A stretch of 64,000 nt of DNA, taken from Fragilariopsis cylindrus CCMP1102. Taxonomy: Eukaryota; Bacillariophyta; Bacillariophyceae; Bacillariales; Bacillariaceae. Location of the stretch: positions 1 to 64,000 of the forward strand of contig FMBT01000333.1 in the NCBI GenBank assembly GCA_900095095.1, given 5' to 3'. Below are positions 22,193-33,080 of the stretch, in pieces. The notes beneath the pieces were generated by a model. The model saw only the letters and a list, made by a program, of their open reading frames with translations. It ran no database searches and was not told where the DNA came from. Both the position numbers and the translations under genes were made by a program. The stretch's first letter is position 1; the number at the start of each line of letters is the position of its first letter.

Positions 22193-23507
22193 AATAATTT
22201 ATCTACTTTCAAAACGACGCAGTAGGTACAGTAACAATATTCTCCCTCTGCATATTGAGATAAAGTATGATTGTACAGTACCCACACGCATACCCATAGG
22301 ACTAGGACCTAATACAAGTACACGTATACACAGAAAGGTGAATACATGGCACTTAATTCCTCAACTACACAAACACACTAAATCTCTATATAATCACGAC
22401 AGATGATACACATCATACAATTAATGCATATATAACGAAATTAAAGATAATCAATTATTTAAGATCTACTCTCTTTTTATCTATCTGGTACTGGTCTACT
22501 AGGTTGAGCTTTTACCCCTCTCACCAACGCCAAAAAAAAAAACTACCAGCATGGTATGGAACGCAATACACGTAGACGTTAGTGATTATGCATTAATTCT
22601 ACTGTTTTTGTTGTTATCCTTGCTGTACCTCACGTTTGATGACACAATCTGTATGTTTCTTTATTCTACCCCCATCATAGCTACTGCGTAGAAGAAGATG
22701 AAACGAGGAAGAGGAGTATTCATTTCTATGAAAATGGAATGCTACTACTGTAGTTGTAGTATTTGCAGCAGCAGCAGCAGTTCACTTATTCTTGATGGAC
22801 ATGAATGTCTCGTGGTTTATTGTGCACATGCTCATCTACTCATTTCTCGTCTCATGGATAGACAATTCAGTTCTTTACTACCGGTTATTCTGCCTCTTTC
22901 TCTACTTGTTCTAATTGGTAAGACATCGGACACATTGATAAGAGAGACTCCATTTTCTTTAGTAAGTTCTACTTACTTCTTATATCGTGCTTGTAATGCT
23001 TCGTTGTCCTTGTTTGACTGTTGATTGTTGTTGAATATTGCTGATTGTTGTTGATTGTTGTTGTGATTTTGTAGCGTCATATATTATCTTTCAGCCAGTC
23101 GTACAAAAAATCACGTCAGCACATTGTAACGTACTGTATCTACTCTATTCTGGCTATTCGTGGACCCGTCATTCTCATATAACATCAATAGCAATAGAAT
23201 GCTAAGTATCAAAATACCGCAGGATTAGAAATTCCTTTTCTCACACTTAAATGTGATCTTTCTTGTATTTTGTGAGGCAAATTTGTTCATGCGGTGCGGC
23301 GGACGGGCAGGATTTATTCTAGAATGCTATTAGTCGATTGTTGAGTGATATTTTTGTGGGAAAAGAGACAAGAACGCCACTACGAAGACGACGTGTTCCG
23401 TCCGTTTCATTCGTTCGTCCTTTTAAGTGATACACGCAACAACTGACTCGATGACTTAATAAAATTACACCCAAGCGCGATCCGTACGTTCGTTCGTTCC
23501 AATCGAA
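22193..23507. other. Intergenic
   Basis: No supported gene. A 108-codon frame at 22698-23024 is Ser/Cys/Leu-rich low complexity. A TTGTTGATTG repeat lies at about 23024-23063. Confidence 0.45.
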
Positions 23508-23832
23508 ATGAAACTCCTCGTTTTATATCTACTCCTACTAGCAATTATTGCTACTCAGCTAAACAATGCTGTAATGGCGGCAATGTTGACTGTACTAGCA
23601 TCTAGTGGCAATAATGCCCACACCATTAAGTGCGAGATGCAGTCGACGGACTACACATTCGTTTCTTATGCTGCAGGAGAGTCTTTTGTAGACGCGGAAA
23701 AAAAATGAAAAATGGAATTGTAATGGCGATGATGATATTCTTAATGATCTAGCTAGAATGTGCGAAATAAGCTTCTCCAAACACATTGTTATCTCAGGTG
23801 ACACCACCATTCTTTTTTCCCCACATTACTAG
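23508..23832 (+). pseudogene. Small secreted protein interrupted by a one-base shift in a poly-A run
   Basis: The ATG at 23508 opens a strong signal peptide (MKLLVLYLLLLAIIATQL). The mature part includes HTIKCEMQSTDYTFVSYAAGESFVDAE, then the frame reaches TGA at 23706 directly after eight A (23698-23705). In the neighbouring frame the protein-like sequence continues without interruption: NEKWNCNGDDDILNDLARMC, EISFSKHIVISG, to a TAG at 23830-23832. The whole would be about 107 residues with three cysteines. Because the lesion is a single indel in a homopolymer, a sequencing or assembly error is as likely as a true frameshift, so the gene may be intact in the organism. Confidence 0.6.
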
Positions 23833-24000
23833 CATACCAGTACGAGGGTTCTTGTCTCTATGGGTAGAACAGTAGATGTACGGTACTGATATATTCGATT
23901 TGATGGATTCGTTCTAATAATGCAATGAATGAGATCGAATGAATGAATGAGACGTAATCAATGTCAATATGTCGCGTGGATAGCAGCATACTACTGTACA

Positions 24001-24967
24001 TTATAAAAAAATTGTTCTGCTTTCTGGTGGGTAAGACAATGCGTCGCGAAGACTTCCGCGTCTGGATACACGTCTTTCATATTCGCGCAGCTTGATTTCA
24101 GACTTTCGTGTGCCACCGTCGTTGTTTGGATTTGCGGCGCCAACTAGCACGTCTTCCGCAGGATAGTGCATGAGGAGCATTGTCCTGGCCATGTCCACTG
24201 TTGGGTCTTCAGGCCCGGCCGAGGAGACATAGTGATAGAGCTCATTATCTGTGAAGAAACTGATGTCTCCCTCCTGCAAAACACGAGGCTGGCAGAGCGG
24301 ATGCTTGCCATCGAGATCTGCAAAATACTGGTTCTCGGCACCTGTGACGTTATTTCGTCGAACGCATGCCAGCATAGCTTTTTCGTGCCCATCTGTGTGT
24401 ATCCCCTGCCCAGTGATACTGAGCCGGCGGCGGACTTCGCCTTCTTCGGATTTGTCAACTTCAGAAGTCTGAATCTGAATCAGCATGATGGCCTTGTCGG
24501 GTATTTTGTTGTACTCTGCAAAGCGGAAGATCACTGCATGCAGATGGTTCTGCAAGAAGTCATCGCTGATTTTGGCGAAAGGCCGGCGGATGCCTCCCGA
24601 GAAGTCGTTGTAGCTTTCGTTCTGCACAAAGTAGTTCTGCTCCAAGGAATACACTCTCCCAAGCAAGACAAATACAAATGCGATTGCCTTTTTGCGGCGC
24701 ATGAAATGCACACTGCTCTCGTCTAAGCCCAGGTTGCCGTCAGCAAAGCTCTGGATGCCTCGGATCTCTTCCTCGGAAAGCGCACCTGGGACGAACTGGA
24801 AGCCCGGATTGTCGTTGATCTGCTCTGCGCAACTCTCCTCGCATTTGCCGCCCACGTCGTCCTGTTTGCAATCACCTGCGTCTGCAGTAGCCAGCTTCGT
24901 GCGCTTTCCATTTGCTATCTCCTTCCCTTGAGAGGAAAGATGTGATGCAGTTAAAAAATGCGTCTTG
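24001..24967 (-). CDS. 2-oxoglutarate/Fe(II)-dependent dioxygenase (Pfam 2OG-Fe_dioxy, BsmA-like); 5' exon not identified
   Basis: About 320 codons are open. There is no ATG at the start. The frame enters through TTTTCAG/C at 24968-24973 (minus strand), which looks like a splice acceptor, so a 5' exon is missing or lies upstream. The catalytic core is clear: GQGIHTDGHEKAMLACVRR supplies the H-x-D iron ligands, NQYFADLDGKHPL and VLQEGDISFFTDNELYHYVS supply the distal His, and the Arg in DMARTMLLMHY would bind 2-oxoglutarate. Relatives hydroxylate free amino acids; the substrate here is unknown. Upstream is a Cys-containing segment (GDCKQDDVGGKCEESCAEQ) and FVPGALSEEEIRGI. Hand counts of two 60-base lines give 53 and 58 percent G+C, against 28 percent in one line just outside, and codons end mainly in G/C. 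This points to recent transfer or a different compositional origin. Confidence 0.75.
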
Positions 24968-24981
24968 CTGAAAATTATCAA

Positions 24982-26470
24982 TATATATTATTAATAGAAG
25001 TATATATAAAAATTCATCGCGTCGCGGTTATATCACGAATAAGCTTCGATCAGAAGCCTTATTACCGATAATGTACGCTTTCGTAATCGTAATTCATCGC
25101 GTCGTACAGTATTCACGAATACCGTAATAAGCTAGCTTCAATCAAAGAATAGAATTGTTAAGTTTTTGTGTCCTCATATTATTATATTATTATTATCAAT
25201 CATTGCCTCGTGGATAGTCGCGTCGTAATATCAATCAAATAATTACTTAATTTCAACTTCAAACAGGTAGGAATGAAGAAATAACACACGCAAATAAATC
25301 GTCGTATTCTTCTTCATAACGTAATGTTAGTCGAAAACCCGTATTTTCATCCAAACAACGTATATATACTTTCAACTTCAACAACAGGCGTATATAACTA
25401 GGAATTGACGGAGTTACTAGTGAGTCATTCGCCTTCTTCATCATATATGCCTTGATGTCATATACACTATTATTGTTTCACAATTTAATAAGATATATGT
25501 GATGACATACTGTACATACATAGGACTGAAATAGCCTGGGATGTATTCACAATGCATGCTGCGTCAATCAATAAAATAAATACCGTCTCATGCAACCAAC
25601 AAATAAAATACCAACTTCAATACAGATTATTACCAGTACGGTAGCTGTTCCCCTCACATCGGTACCGTCTCGTGCAACCAGCAGATAAAATACAAACTTC
25701 TATAGAGATCATATATTACCAGTAAGTTAGCCCACACTCACATCGGTATCCTGAAAAATGTAAGTACCATGTAAAAAAAATTGTCGTTTTTCTTTCAACA
25801 TTAATATTTATGTATGCATATGCCTATGCATAAAAGCATATACTGTACGTCGACGTCGACTACTACGACGATTCTTCATGATAAACAATTCGACACAACA
25901 AAAATGATTAATAGTACAATCATAATATTAATACCATAATGATAATGATAATAAATGATGTGAGCATAATTATATGATGATCGACTGGCAGCAATTTGGA
26001 ATTAAGGCGCGACGAAAACGACAACACGTTTATGATATAACAAGAACAACAACAACAACCATGCATGCATGCATGCATGCATAACAAGATTAGCTAACCA
26101 AATCAATCAATATATAGTAAAGATTTATCAAATTGCAGCACGTAACGTTACGTTTATCATTTTTGCTATGGTTCACTTTTTAATACCAACGACACCTAAA
26201 CAACAACAAAAACATATATTCATCGCCCATATCGTATTATTGTTATGTTCATGTTCGAATATTTGAATCATTTATTTTATCTTTTCAATTTGACTACCGG
26301 TACTATGTGAAATATATTGAATTCCACTCACGTTATTTATCGTTCATTCACTTTTTTGTTTCCATTATTCTTATCTTCTTCTTACTACCTTATCTGTTCT
26401 AATACACACGTAATAAAATGAAGAAGAAAAAACCCATCTACCATCACTCTACAATAGTAGGTAGCATAGA
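24982..26470. other. Intergenic with two local tandem duplications
   Basis: AATTCATCGCGTCG...CACGAATA occurs twice, at about 25013 and 25091. An 82-bp dimer lies at 25581-25746 (see repeat). A (CATG)n run lies at 26060-26082. A 61-codon ATG frame on the minus strand (25259-25444) is the only coding candidate and is unsupported. Confidence 0.5.
25581..25746 (+). repeat. 82-bp tandem dimer
   Basis: Two adjacent copies, each starting TACCGTCTC(A/G)TGCAACCA and ending CTCACATCGG, separated by about ten substitutions and small indels. Confidence 0.85.
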
Positions 26471-26942
26471 ATGAAGTTATCTGTGGCTTGTATCAGTTCG
26501 TTGCTGACTACTCCTACAACCGTCGTTACAGTTACTGCTAGGTTATCGATAACGAATAATGATGATAACCACAGTAATAATAATGAGCAGCACAAACAAT
26601 ACCAATATAACCACCCAACAGTAGCCACCACTACTTACAAAACACTTGCGGATCGTCTTCAGGTCCTTTACCAACCAAACAAAATTCGTAATAACATCGA
26701 CGATGATGACACCTACAAGGATGCGGACAACCATAGTAGTAGGATGGAGAAAGACAAAGGAACAACTACTGAAGTTGCTGCTGCTAATTTTGGCAACAAC
26801 AACAACAACAAGGAAGAATGTGTTCCTCCTGTCACTATTAGTAAGACGACTAGCAGCAAACTACTTGATTCTGGTAATCTTCCATTATCATCCTGCTCCT
26901 CCTCTTCAAAGAAGAAGCAGATTTGCATCCACAACAAGAACG

Positions 26943-26985
<43 letters not shown>

Positions 26986-29900
26986 TAGCAATAGCAAAAA
27001 CAACAGGAATCACTCTTCTTCATCATCTATTGAGCAGAAGAAGACTGGATTTTGCACTGATATCAACGATATTCCAGTAGCCTATTGGGATGATCATGTC
27101 AGTACACCAAATGCTTTTTCTTACAAACGTGGCAGTTTGTATTGGGAAGATACTGGTTTGACTACTACTTCTACTACTACTACTACAAATACTGATACCA
27201 AAGAGGATTTGGATTATAATATTTCTCAATATCACAAAGCCATACATGATGAGCGTCATCTTCAGGTATCTGGTTGTGCAACAGAATGTTCCAGTCCGCG
27301 TCCAGATGTATCTGTATATATTGGAAGTTTCCAAGATTTGATTGAGTATTGCATCAATGTTACGACAATCAGTGATTGCCAAGATAACTATTCTGGCACG
27401 ATTAACTGCTGGAATACGTCAAACATTACGGACATGAGTTACGCTTTTTATGAACAAAATATATTCAATGATCCCATAGAGTGTTGGGAAACGTCACAAG
27501 TAACAACGATGGAGTACATGTTTTACAAGGCAAGTGTTTTTGATAAACCTATTGGTTCATGGGACACGACAGAAGTAAAAGCTATGAATAGTATGTTCTA
27601 TGATGCATTTACCTTCAATCAACCAATTGGTTCATGGAACACATCAAATGTAGAAAAAATGAACAGTATGTTTGATGATGCCCAGTCTTTTAATCAACCT
27701 GTTGGTAATTGGGACACGTCGCAAGTATATGCTATGAATGATATGTTCTATGACGCATACGTTTTCGATCAACCAATTGGTTCATGGAATACGTCCAAAG
27801 TAAGCTATATGTATTTTATGTTTGGTTATACAAATCTGTTCAACCAGCCGATTGGTGATTGGGATATAGCACAAGTTAGTAACGCTGACGATATGTTTCA
27901 AAGAGCATCTTCTTTCAACCAGCCAATTGGTGACTGGAACGTATTACAAATAACATCAATGTCAGCTATGTTTCGTAATGCAGCTTCTTTCAGCAGGCCT
28001 ATCGACACTTGGGATGTCTCTCAAGTTTATAACATGTACCAAATGTTCTATAATTCAACTAATTTTAATCAATGCCTTTCCACATGGGCTGGAAAGACGG
28101 CTGGTAACATCAATACAACTTCTATGCTTGGCAAAACTGCTTGCCCTAATGGAATAAGCAGTCCAAATTCATCTGTTGGACCATGGTGTCAGGGTGATAC
28201 AGAAGGATGTGCCGAACCAAGTTACATTCCAAGTTTTAATCCAAGCCATTTGCCGAGTGATTTGCCAAGTTCTGAGCGTAGTCTTGTTCCAAGCATTGTC
28301 CCAAGTACTGTTCCTAGTTCTCATCCGAGTGGACTTCCAAGTAATGTTCCCAGTTCCAAACCGAGTACAGTCCCTAGCTTTGTTCCAAGTTTTACTCTAA
28401 GTACCGATCCCAGTTTATTTCCAAGTGCTGCTCCTAGTTCAGAGCCAAGTAGATTACCAAGTGAGTCACCAAGTAGATTACCAAGTTTGAAACCAAGTTT
28501 ACTACCAAGTGTTGCACCCAGTTTTATCCCAAGTCGTGATCCGAGCGCTGTCCCTAGCCTTGCTCGCAGTGTAGTTCCTAGTTCGGATCCTAGTGCGGAT
28601 CCAAGCGCAGTACCGAGTGTTGATCCGAGTGCTTCTTCTTTATTTCCAAGTGCTGCTCCTAGTTCAGAGCCAAGTAAATTACCAAGTGAGTCACCAAGTA
28701 GATTACCAAGTTTGGAACCAAGTTTACTACCAAGTGTTGCACCCAGTTTTATCCCAAGTCGTGATCCGAGCGCTGTCCCTAGCCTTGCTCGCAGTGTAGT
28801 TCCTAGTTCGGATCCTAGTGCGGATCCAAGCGCAGTACCGAGTGTTGATCCGAGTGCTTCTTCTTTATTTCCAAGTGCTGCTCCTACTTCAGAGCCAAGT
28901 AAATTACCAAGTGAGTCACCAAGTAGATTACTAAGTTTGGAACCAAGTTTACTACCAAGTGTTGCACCCAGTTTTATCCCAAGTCGTGATCCGAGCGCTG
29001 TCCCTAGCCTTGCTCGCAGTGTAGTTCCTAGTTCGGATCCTAGTGCGGATCCAAGCGCAGTACCGAGTGTTGATCCGAGTGCTTCTTCTAGCTCTGCTCC
29101 TAGTCTGGATCTGAGCGGCGCACCGAGTTCTAACCCAAGTGCTGATCCAAGTACAGCTCCTAGTTCCAGACCGAGCTTCGGGTTCAGTCTTTCACCAAGT
29201 TCTCTTCCGAGTTCTGTTCCAAGTCTTGACCCAAGTGCAGGTCTCAGTCTTTCACCAAGTTCTATTCCTAGTCATTCACCTAGCTCTGGTCCGAGTGGTG
29301 CACCGAGTTCTGTCCCTAGTTTGGAACCTAGCTCCACTCCAAGTTACATTCCGAGGAGTGCTAATCCGAGCGGGGAGCCAAGTAATTTGCCCAGCTCTCT
29401 TCCAAGTGTAGTTCCAAGTGGTGGTCCTAGTTCTGATCCGAGCGGTCTTCCAAGTGGTGGTCCTAGTTCTGCTCCAAGTCTTGACCCAAGCGCAGGTTCC
29501 AGTCTTGACCCAAGTAGCTTGCCCAGTTTGGAACCAAGTCTATCGCCGAGTGCTGCACCCAGTTCCATCCCGAGTCGTGATCCGAGCGCTGTCCCTAGTC
29601 TTGCTCGCAGTGTGGTTCCTAGTGTGGATCCAAGCACATCACTAAGCGATGATCCGAGTGCTTCTCCTAGTTCAATTCCCAGTCTCATTCTGAGCAATGC
29701 GCCAAGCTCACTTCCAAGCATTGTCCCAAGTACTGTTCCTAGTTCTCATCTGAGTCTTGATCCGAGTGGCGTACCAAGGGTCTTTCCTACTCCTAAACCG
29801 AGTTCATCGCTAGAGGCTGCACCCATATCGATTCCAAGCTTCGAACCTAGTCTATTATCGAGTGAAGCACCTAGCTCTCTTCCAAGTTTTGAGTTGAGTT

Positions 29901-30688
29901 CTGCACCAAGTTTTATCCTGAGTGACATTCCTAGTTCAAGACCCATCTTACATTCCAGTTTTTCACCAACGAGTACTCGTGCAGTATTTCCTTCAACAGA
30001 CCTCGAGGGTCCCAGTTCATTGCCAAGCTTGCGATTGAGTCTTTCACCAAGTTATCTTGAGTCGACTGCTATCCCCAGCTCTGTGCCATCTCAAAGACCG
30101 GCAACTAGTGCTCGTAGCAAAAAGGCAAAGAAGGCAAAGAAGAAAAAGAAACAGAAGAGCGTGACTAAGAAAGAGAAAGGAAAAAAGAATAGCGAAAACG
30201 AATCAAAGAAAAATAAGAAAGACAAAGAACAGAATAAGAATAGCCAAATTAAATCGAAGAAAAGCAATAATAATAGCAAAAACGAAACAGAAAAAAGTGA
30301 GAAAGGCAAAGGTACGAACAACACGAATAGTGAGACTAACAAAGAACAGAATGAGAAGAGTGAAATTAAATCGAAGAAAAGCAAAAATATTAGCAAAAAC
30401 GAAACAGAAAAAAGTGAGAAAGGCAAAGATACAAAAAACACGAACAGTGAGACTAACAAAAAACAAAATAAGAAGCGTGAAAGTAAAACGAAGGAAAGCA
30501 AAAATAATAGCAAAGACGAGACAGAAAAAACAGAGAAAGGCAAAGATACAAAAAACACTAACAGTGCGACTAACAAAGAACAAAATAAGAAGCGTGAAAA
30601 AAAAACGAAGAAAAGCAAAAATAATAGCAAAAACGAAGACAAAGACACGAAGACTGCCGAGTCACAAAAGAAACCAAAACGGTTATAA
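26471..30688 (+). CDS. Giant secreted DUF285 (BspA-like) repeat protein with PSxxPS stalk and Lys-rich tail
   Basis: 1405 codons, intronless and uninterrupted. Order: signal peptide (MKLSVACISSLLTTPTTVVTVTA); a linker shared with the 37040 gene (KTLADRLQVLYQPNKIRNN, EECVPPVTISKT, CTDINDIP); then about eight BspA-like/DUF285 units (residues about 313-540), each close to SFNQPIGSWDTSQVxxMxxMF; a closing motif FNQCLSTWAGK...GPWCQGD; about 620 residues of P-S-x-x-P-S repeats (583-1205); and a 190-residue Lys/Asn/Glu tail with four diverged KSKKSKNNSKNETEKSEKGKD blocks. DUF285 folds are leucine-rich-repeat-like surface modules. The Ser/Pro stalk is probably O-glycosylated. The Lys-cluster tail (KAKKAKKKKKQK) recalls polycation regions of silica-associated proteins. 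A cell-wall or surface role is inferred. Within the stalk a 225-bp DNA segment is present three times at very high identity. Confidence 0.85.
28415..29089 (+). repeat. Three near-identical 225-bp tandem repeats inside the PSxxPS stalk
   Basis: The string TTATTTCCAAGTGCTGCTCC recurs at 28415, 28640 and 28865 (the third with one change), exactly 225 bp apart, and each unit encodes 75 residues. Only a few substitutions separate the units, whereas the surrounding PS repeats are diverged. A partial fourth match lies at about 29565-29625 (SRDPSAVPSLARSVVPS). Confidence 0.95.
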
Positions 30689-31704
30689 AATGAAATTTGA
30701 TCTTCTTCATAACCAAGTGTTTATCATTTATATACGTTCGTCAGTACCGGGCAGTCTACTAATATTAAGTTTAGTTAACAACTATTATTGCCTCAAATAA
30801 TTCCACGTATAGGTTCTTCTTCATCAAACTTGATTTTGTTCCAACTGAACGTATTTATTATAGACTCCTTCTCTCCAACCATTTTACCTTTACTATAACC
30901 ATTTTTTGAATACAGAACGTGGTATCTACACGTGTGTAATTGAATGTTTATGTTAGTATTAGTGAAAATTTGATTAAGTGTCATAAAGTAAATTATCATA
31001 GTGTATGTATGATTTCAAATGAAGATATTCATTCAAAGAAAAATAATACCGTCGTCGTCATCCCCATCTTCTTCCTCCTTCTACCTCTTCTGCTGGTGTA
31101 GCAGGCGTTATATATTGGCCTATAATTAGTTTGACGAATTGAATCAATATAAAATCCATCCAATGAAAATTCGTTTACTAATCATGATGACCGGTAATAC
31201 TTGAACTTGTTGTAGGACCTAGTACTGCAATACTACTATCGTACCACGTATAATATTAGTACGTTTGTTATACTGTCAACAATTATAATTATTGTTGTTG
31301 CTGTCGATTCATTGATGATCGCTTATTCCGCAGTTACTGCTGTACACCCTTCGGGAGCACTGATGCTGCTGTGGTAATAGTCGGCGATAAGGAGAGAACC
31401 AGGCGAATAATTGAAAAGGTCGTACAGTACTACTACTTAAGTACGTGTAGAGTAGAGTAGAAGATGACATCGACTTCGATTTTGTTGTCATCATCATCAT
31501 TACTTTCATCTTGATTTCGATGCTAATATCGCTGCTGCTGCTCAGCATGTGCTGCAAGGTTCCCAACAAAGGTGCATAGTAATATCATCATTACTCTATC
31601 GATACTGATGCCCTCTTTTTATTTTGCCGTGCAGGTACTGTACTTTACGATGTAACTCATCGAACCTCCACTGCCTGATATCCGTCTATTTAATATAAAG
31701 TTTC
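30689..31704. other. Intergenic
   Basis: AT-rich spacer downstream of the giant DUF285 gene. No coding or repeat signal that I can support. Confidence 0.45.
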
Positions 31705-32187
31705 CCAGACGAAATAATAGCTATTTATATTATGATTAATAAGAAGAAAGAGGTGTGGTCTAATTTGGTCCGGCGGCCGGGGGGGGGGGGGGGGGGGGGT
31801 TGCTGTGGATGTGCAAATGAATATGGAGTCAAATTTTGAAACGTCATAAGAGGTGCATAAGAGAGGAGGAATATGAATCGAATAAATAGAGTGAGAGCTA
31901 AACGAAGAATATATTTCAGTCAATTACTATTACATTAAAGAACCGACTAGTCAGTTTTACTACTAGAACCTTGAAAGAGGACCAATTACCAATGGGTGTG
32001 TTTGGCGTCACCTCTTGTGGCGATTCAAAAATTTGCCTGCCATCCCTATACAACCTCATAGATATATGACCAAAATACACCAAAACTTTTTGCCCCTATC
32101 ATTAATACCAAGATCTATATATCGTCTTATACGTTTGTATGAGGCAGGCCGATATCAATGGAGGTTCGGTCGCATGGATTCGATTCG
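31705..32187. mobile_element. Non-autonomous inverted-repeat element, copy B
   Basis: The left arm 31707-31770 (AGACGAAATAATAG...GTGTGGTCTAATTTGGTC) is an imperfect reverse complement of the right arm 32068-32127 (GACCAAAATACACC...TATATATCGTCT). Inside, AAGAGGTGCATAAGAGA, CCAATGGGTGTG and GCCTGCCATCCCTATACAAC match the interior of the 18.1-18.5 kb element in the same order. The right flank 32128-32187 (CGATATCAATGGAGGTTCGG) is the reverse complement of the left flank of copy A. A poly-G run of about 20 bases interrupts the left arm at about 31780-31799. There is no ORF of its own. Confidence 0.65.
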
Positions 32188-32840
32188 CATTGTCATGTAT
32201 CAATGGAAGATAAATTTATGCACATAAAATAATTTTCCTAAAAGTTGATACCTGGGGGATGCGAGTTTGTTCTATTCTTTTTCTTTTCGCCATATATTTT
32301 TATGACGTGTTTCATAAGGGGGCTGCGATGTTTTAGATTTTTCGTACAAATTTTTATCCACGTATGAATGGAAGATGGTCCTGTATATTATTATTATTAT
32401 TATTATTGTGTGATGTTGGTTTGGAGGAGGGATTGGATGTGTAAAGATACAGCAGCAACCGCTCTACAATGTTTCTGGTTAAGAGGTTCCAGAATAAAGT
32501 GAGAGGATGGATATCCTTGCTCCTATTGCTATCTACTAGTGTGTTTAGTATTGTCCTATTGAATGCGCTGTTAGTGTATTGATCAGCATGTTTGCTGTGG
32601 ATAGAATGACACATGCATGTTCTTTGGTTTGAATGGTATATACCGTTAGTCTATCTGTGCCTGTATGCGCACGTTCTTTGTGTAACTTAACAGGCTGTCC
32701 TGGTGGTACTCCTTGCATGCCTATAAATTATTGGGGCATAATGCGTCACATCATCAGCTATCCTCACAATTGGGTCAATTTTTGGGGAGAATAGTCTTAG
32801 AAAATAGGCAACACATCATGCATAGTGTTGCACCATACTA
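32188..32840. other. Intergenic
   Basis: No supported gene. A (TTA)n run lies at about 32388-32407. Confidence 0.4.
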
Positions 32841-32962
32841 TAATTGGGGGGGGGGGGGGGGGCAGTCAATTCATCTACTACAAGTTATGGTTGGCCTGTG
32901 CAAGTGAGTGTTTGTGTTTGTGTTTGTGTTTGTGTTTGTTTGTTTGTTTGTTTGTTTGTTTG

Positions 32963-32999
<37 letters not shown>

Positions 33000-33080
33000 A
33001 AGTGTGTGTGTGTAAGTGTGTGTGTGTGTGTAAGTGTAAGTGTAAGTGTGTGTAAGTGTGTGTGTGTGTGTATATATATA
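32841..33080 (+). repeat. Poly-G run and GTTT/TA/GTAAGT microsatellite tract
   Basis: A poly-G run lies at about 32847-32863. It is followed by (GTGTTT)n, (GTTT)n, (TA)n and mixed (GT)n/GTAAGT arrays to 33080. It occupies the position that the (GT)n/(GA)n tract has at the left end of complex repeat copy A. Confidence 0.9.

Noticed and set aside
26713-27003. Poly-Leu minus-strand frames over the giant DUF285 gene
   Set aside because: Antisense shadows of CAACAA/AGCAAC repeats.
29344-30648. Minus-strand frames of Leu/Gly/Ser and Phe/Leu repeats opposite the PS stalk and Lys tail
   Set aside because: Antisense translation of a periodic coding repeat; composition fully explained by the sense gene.
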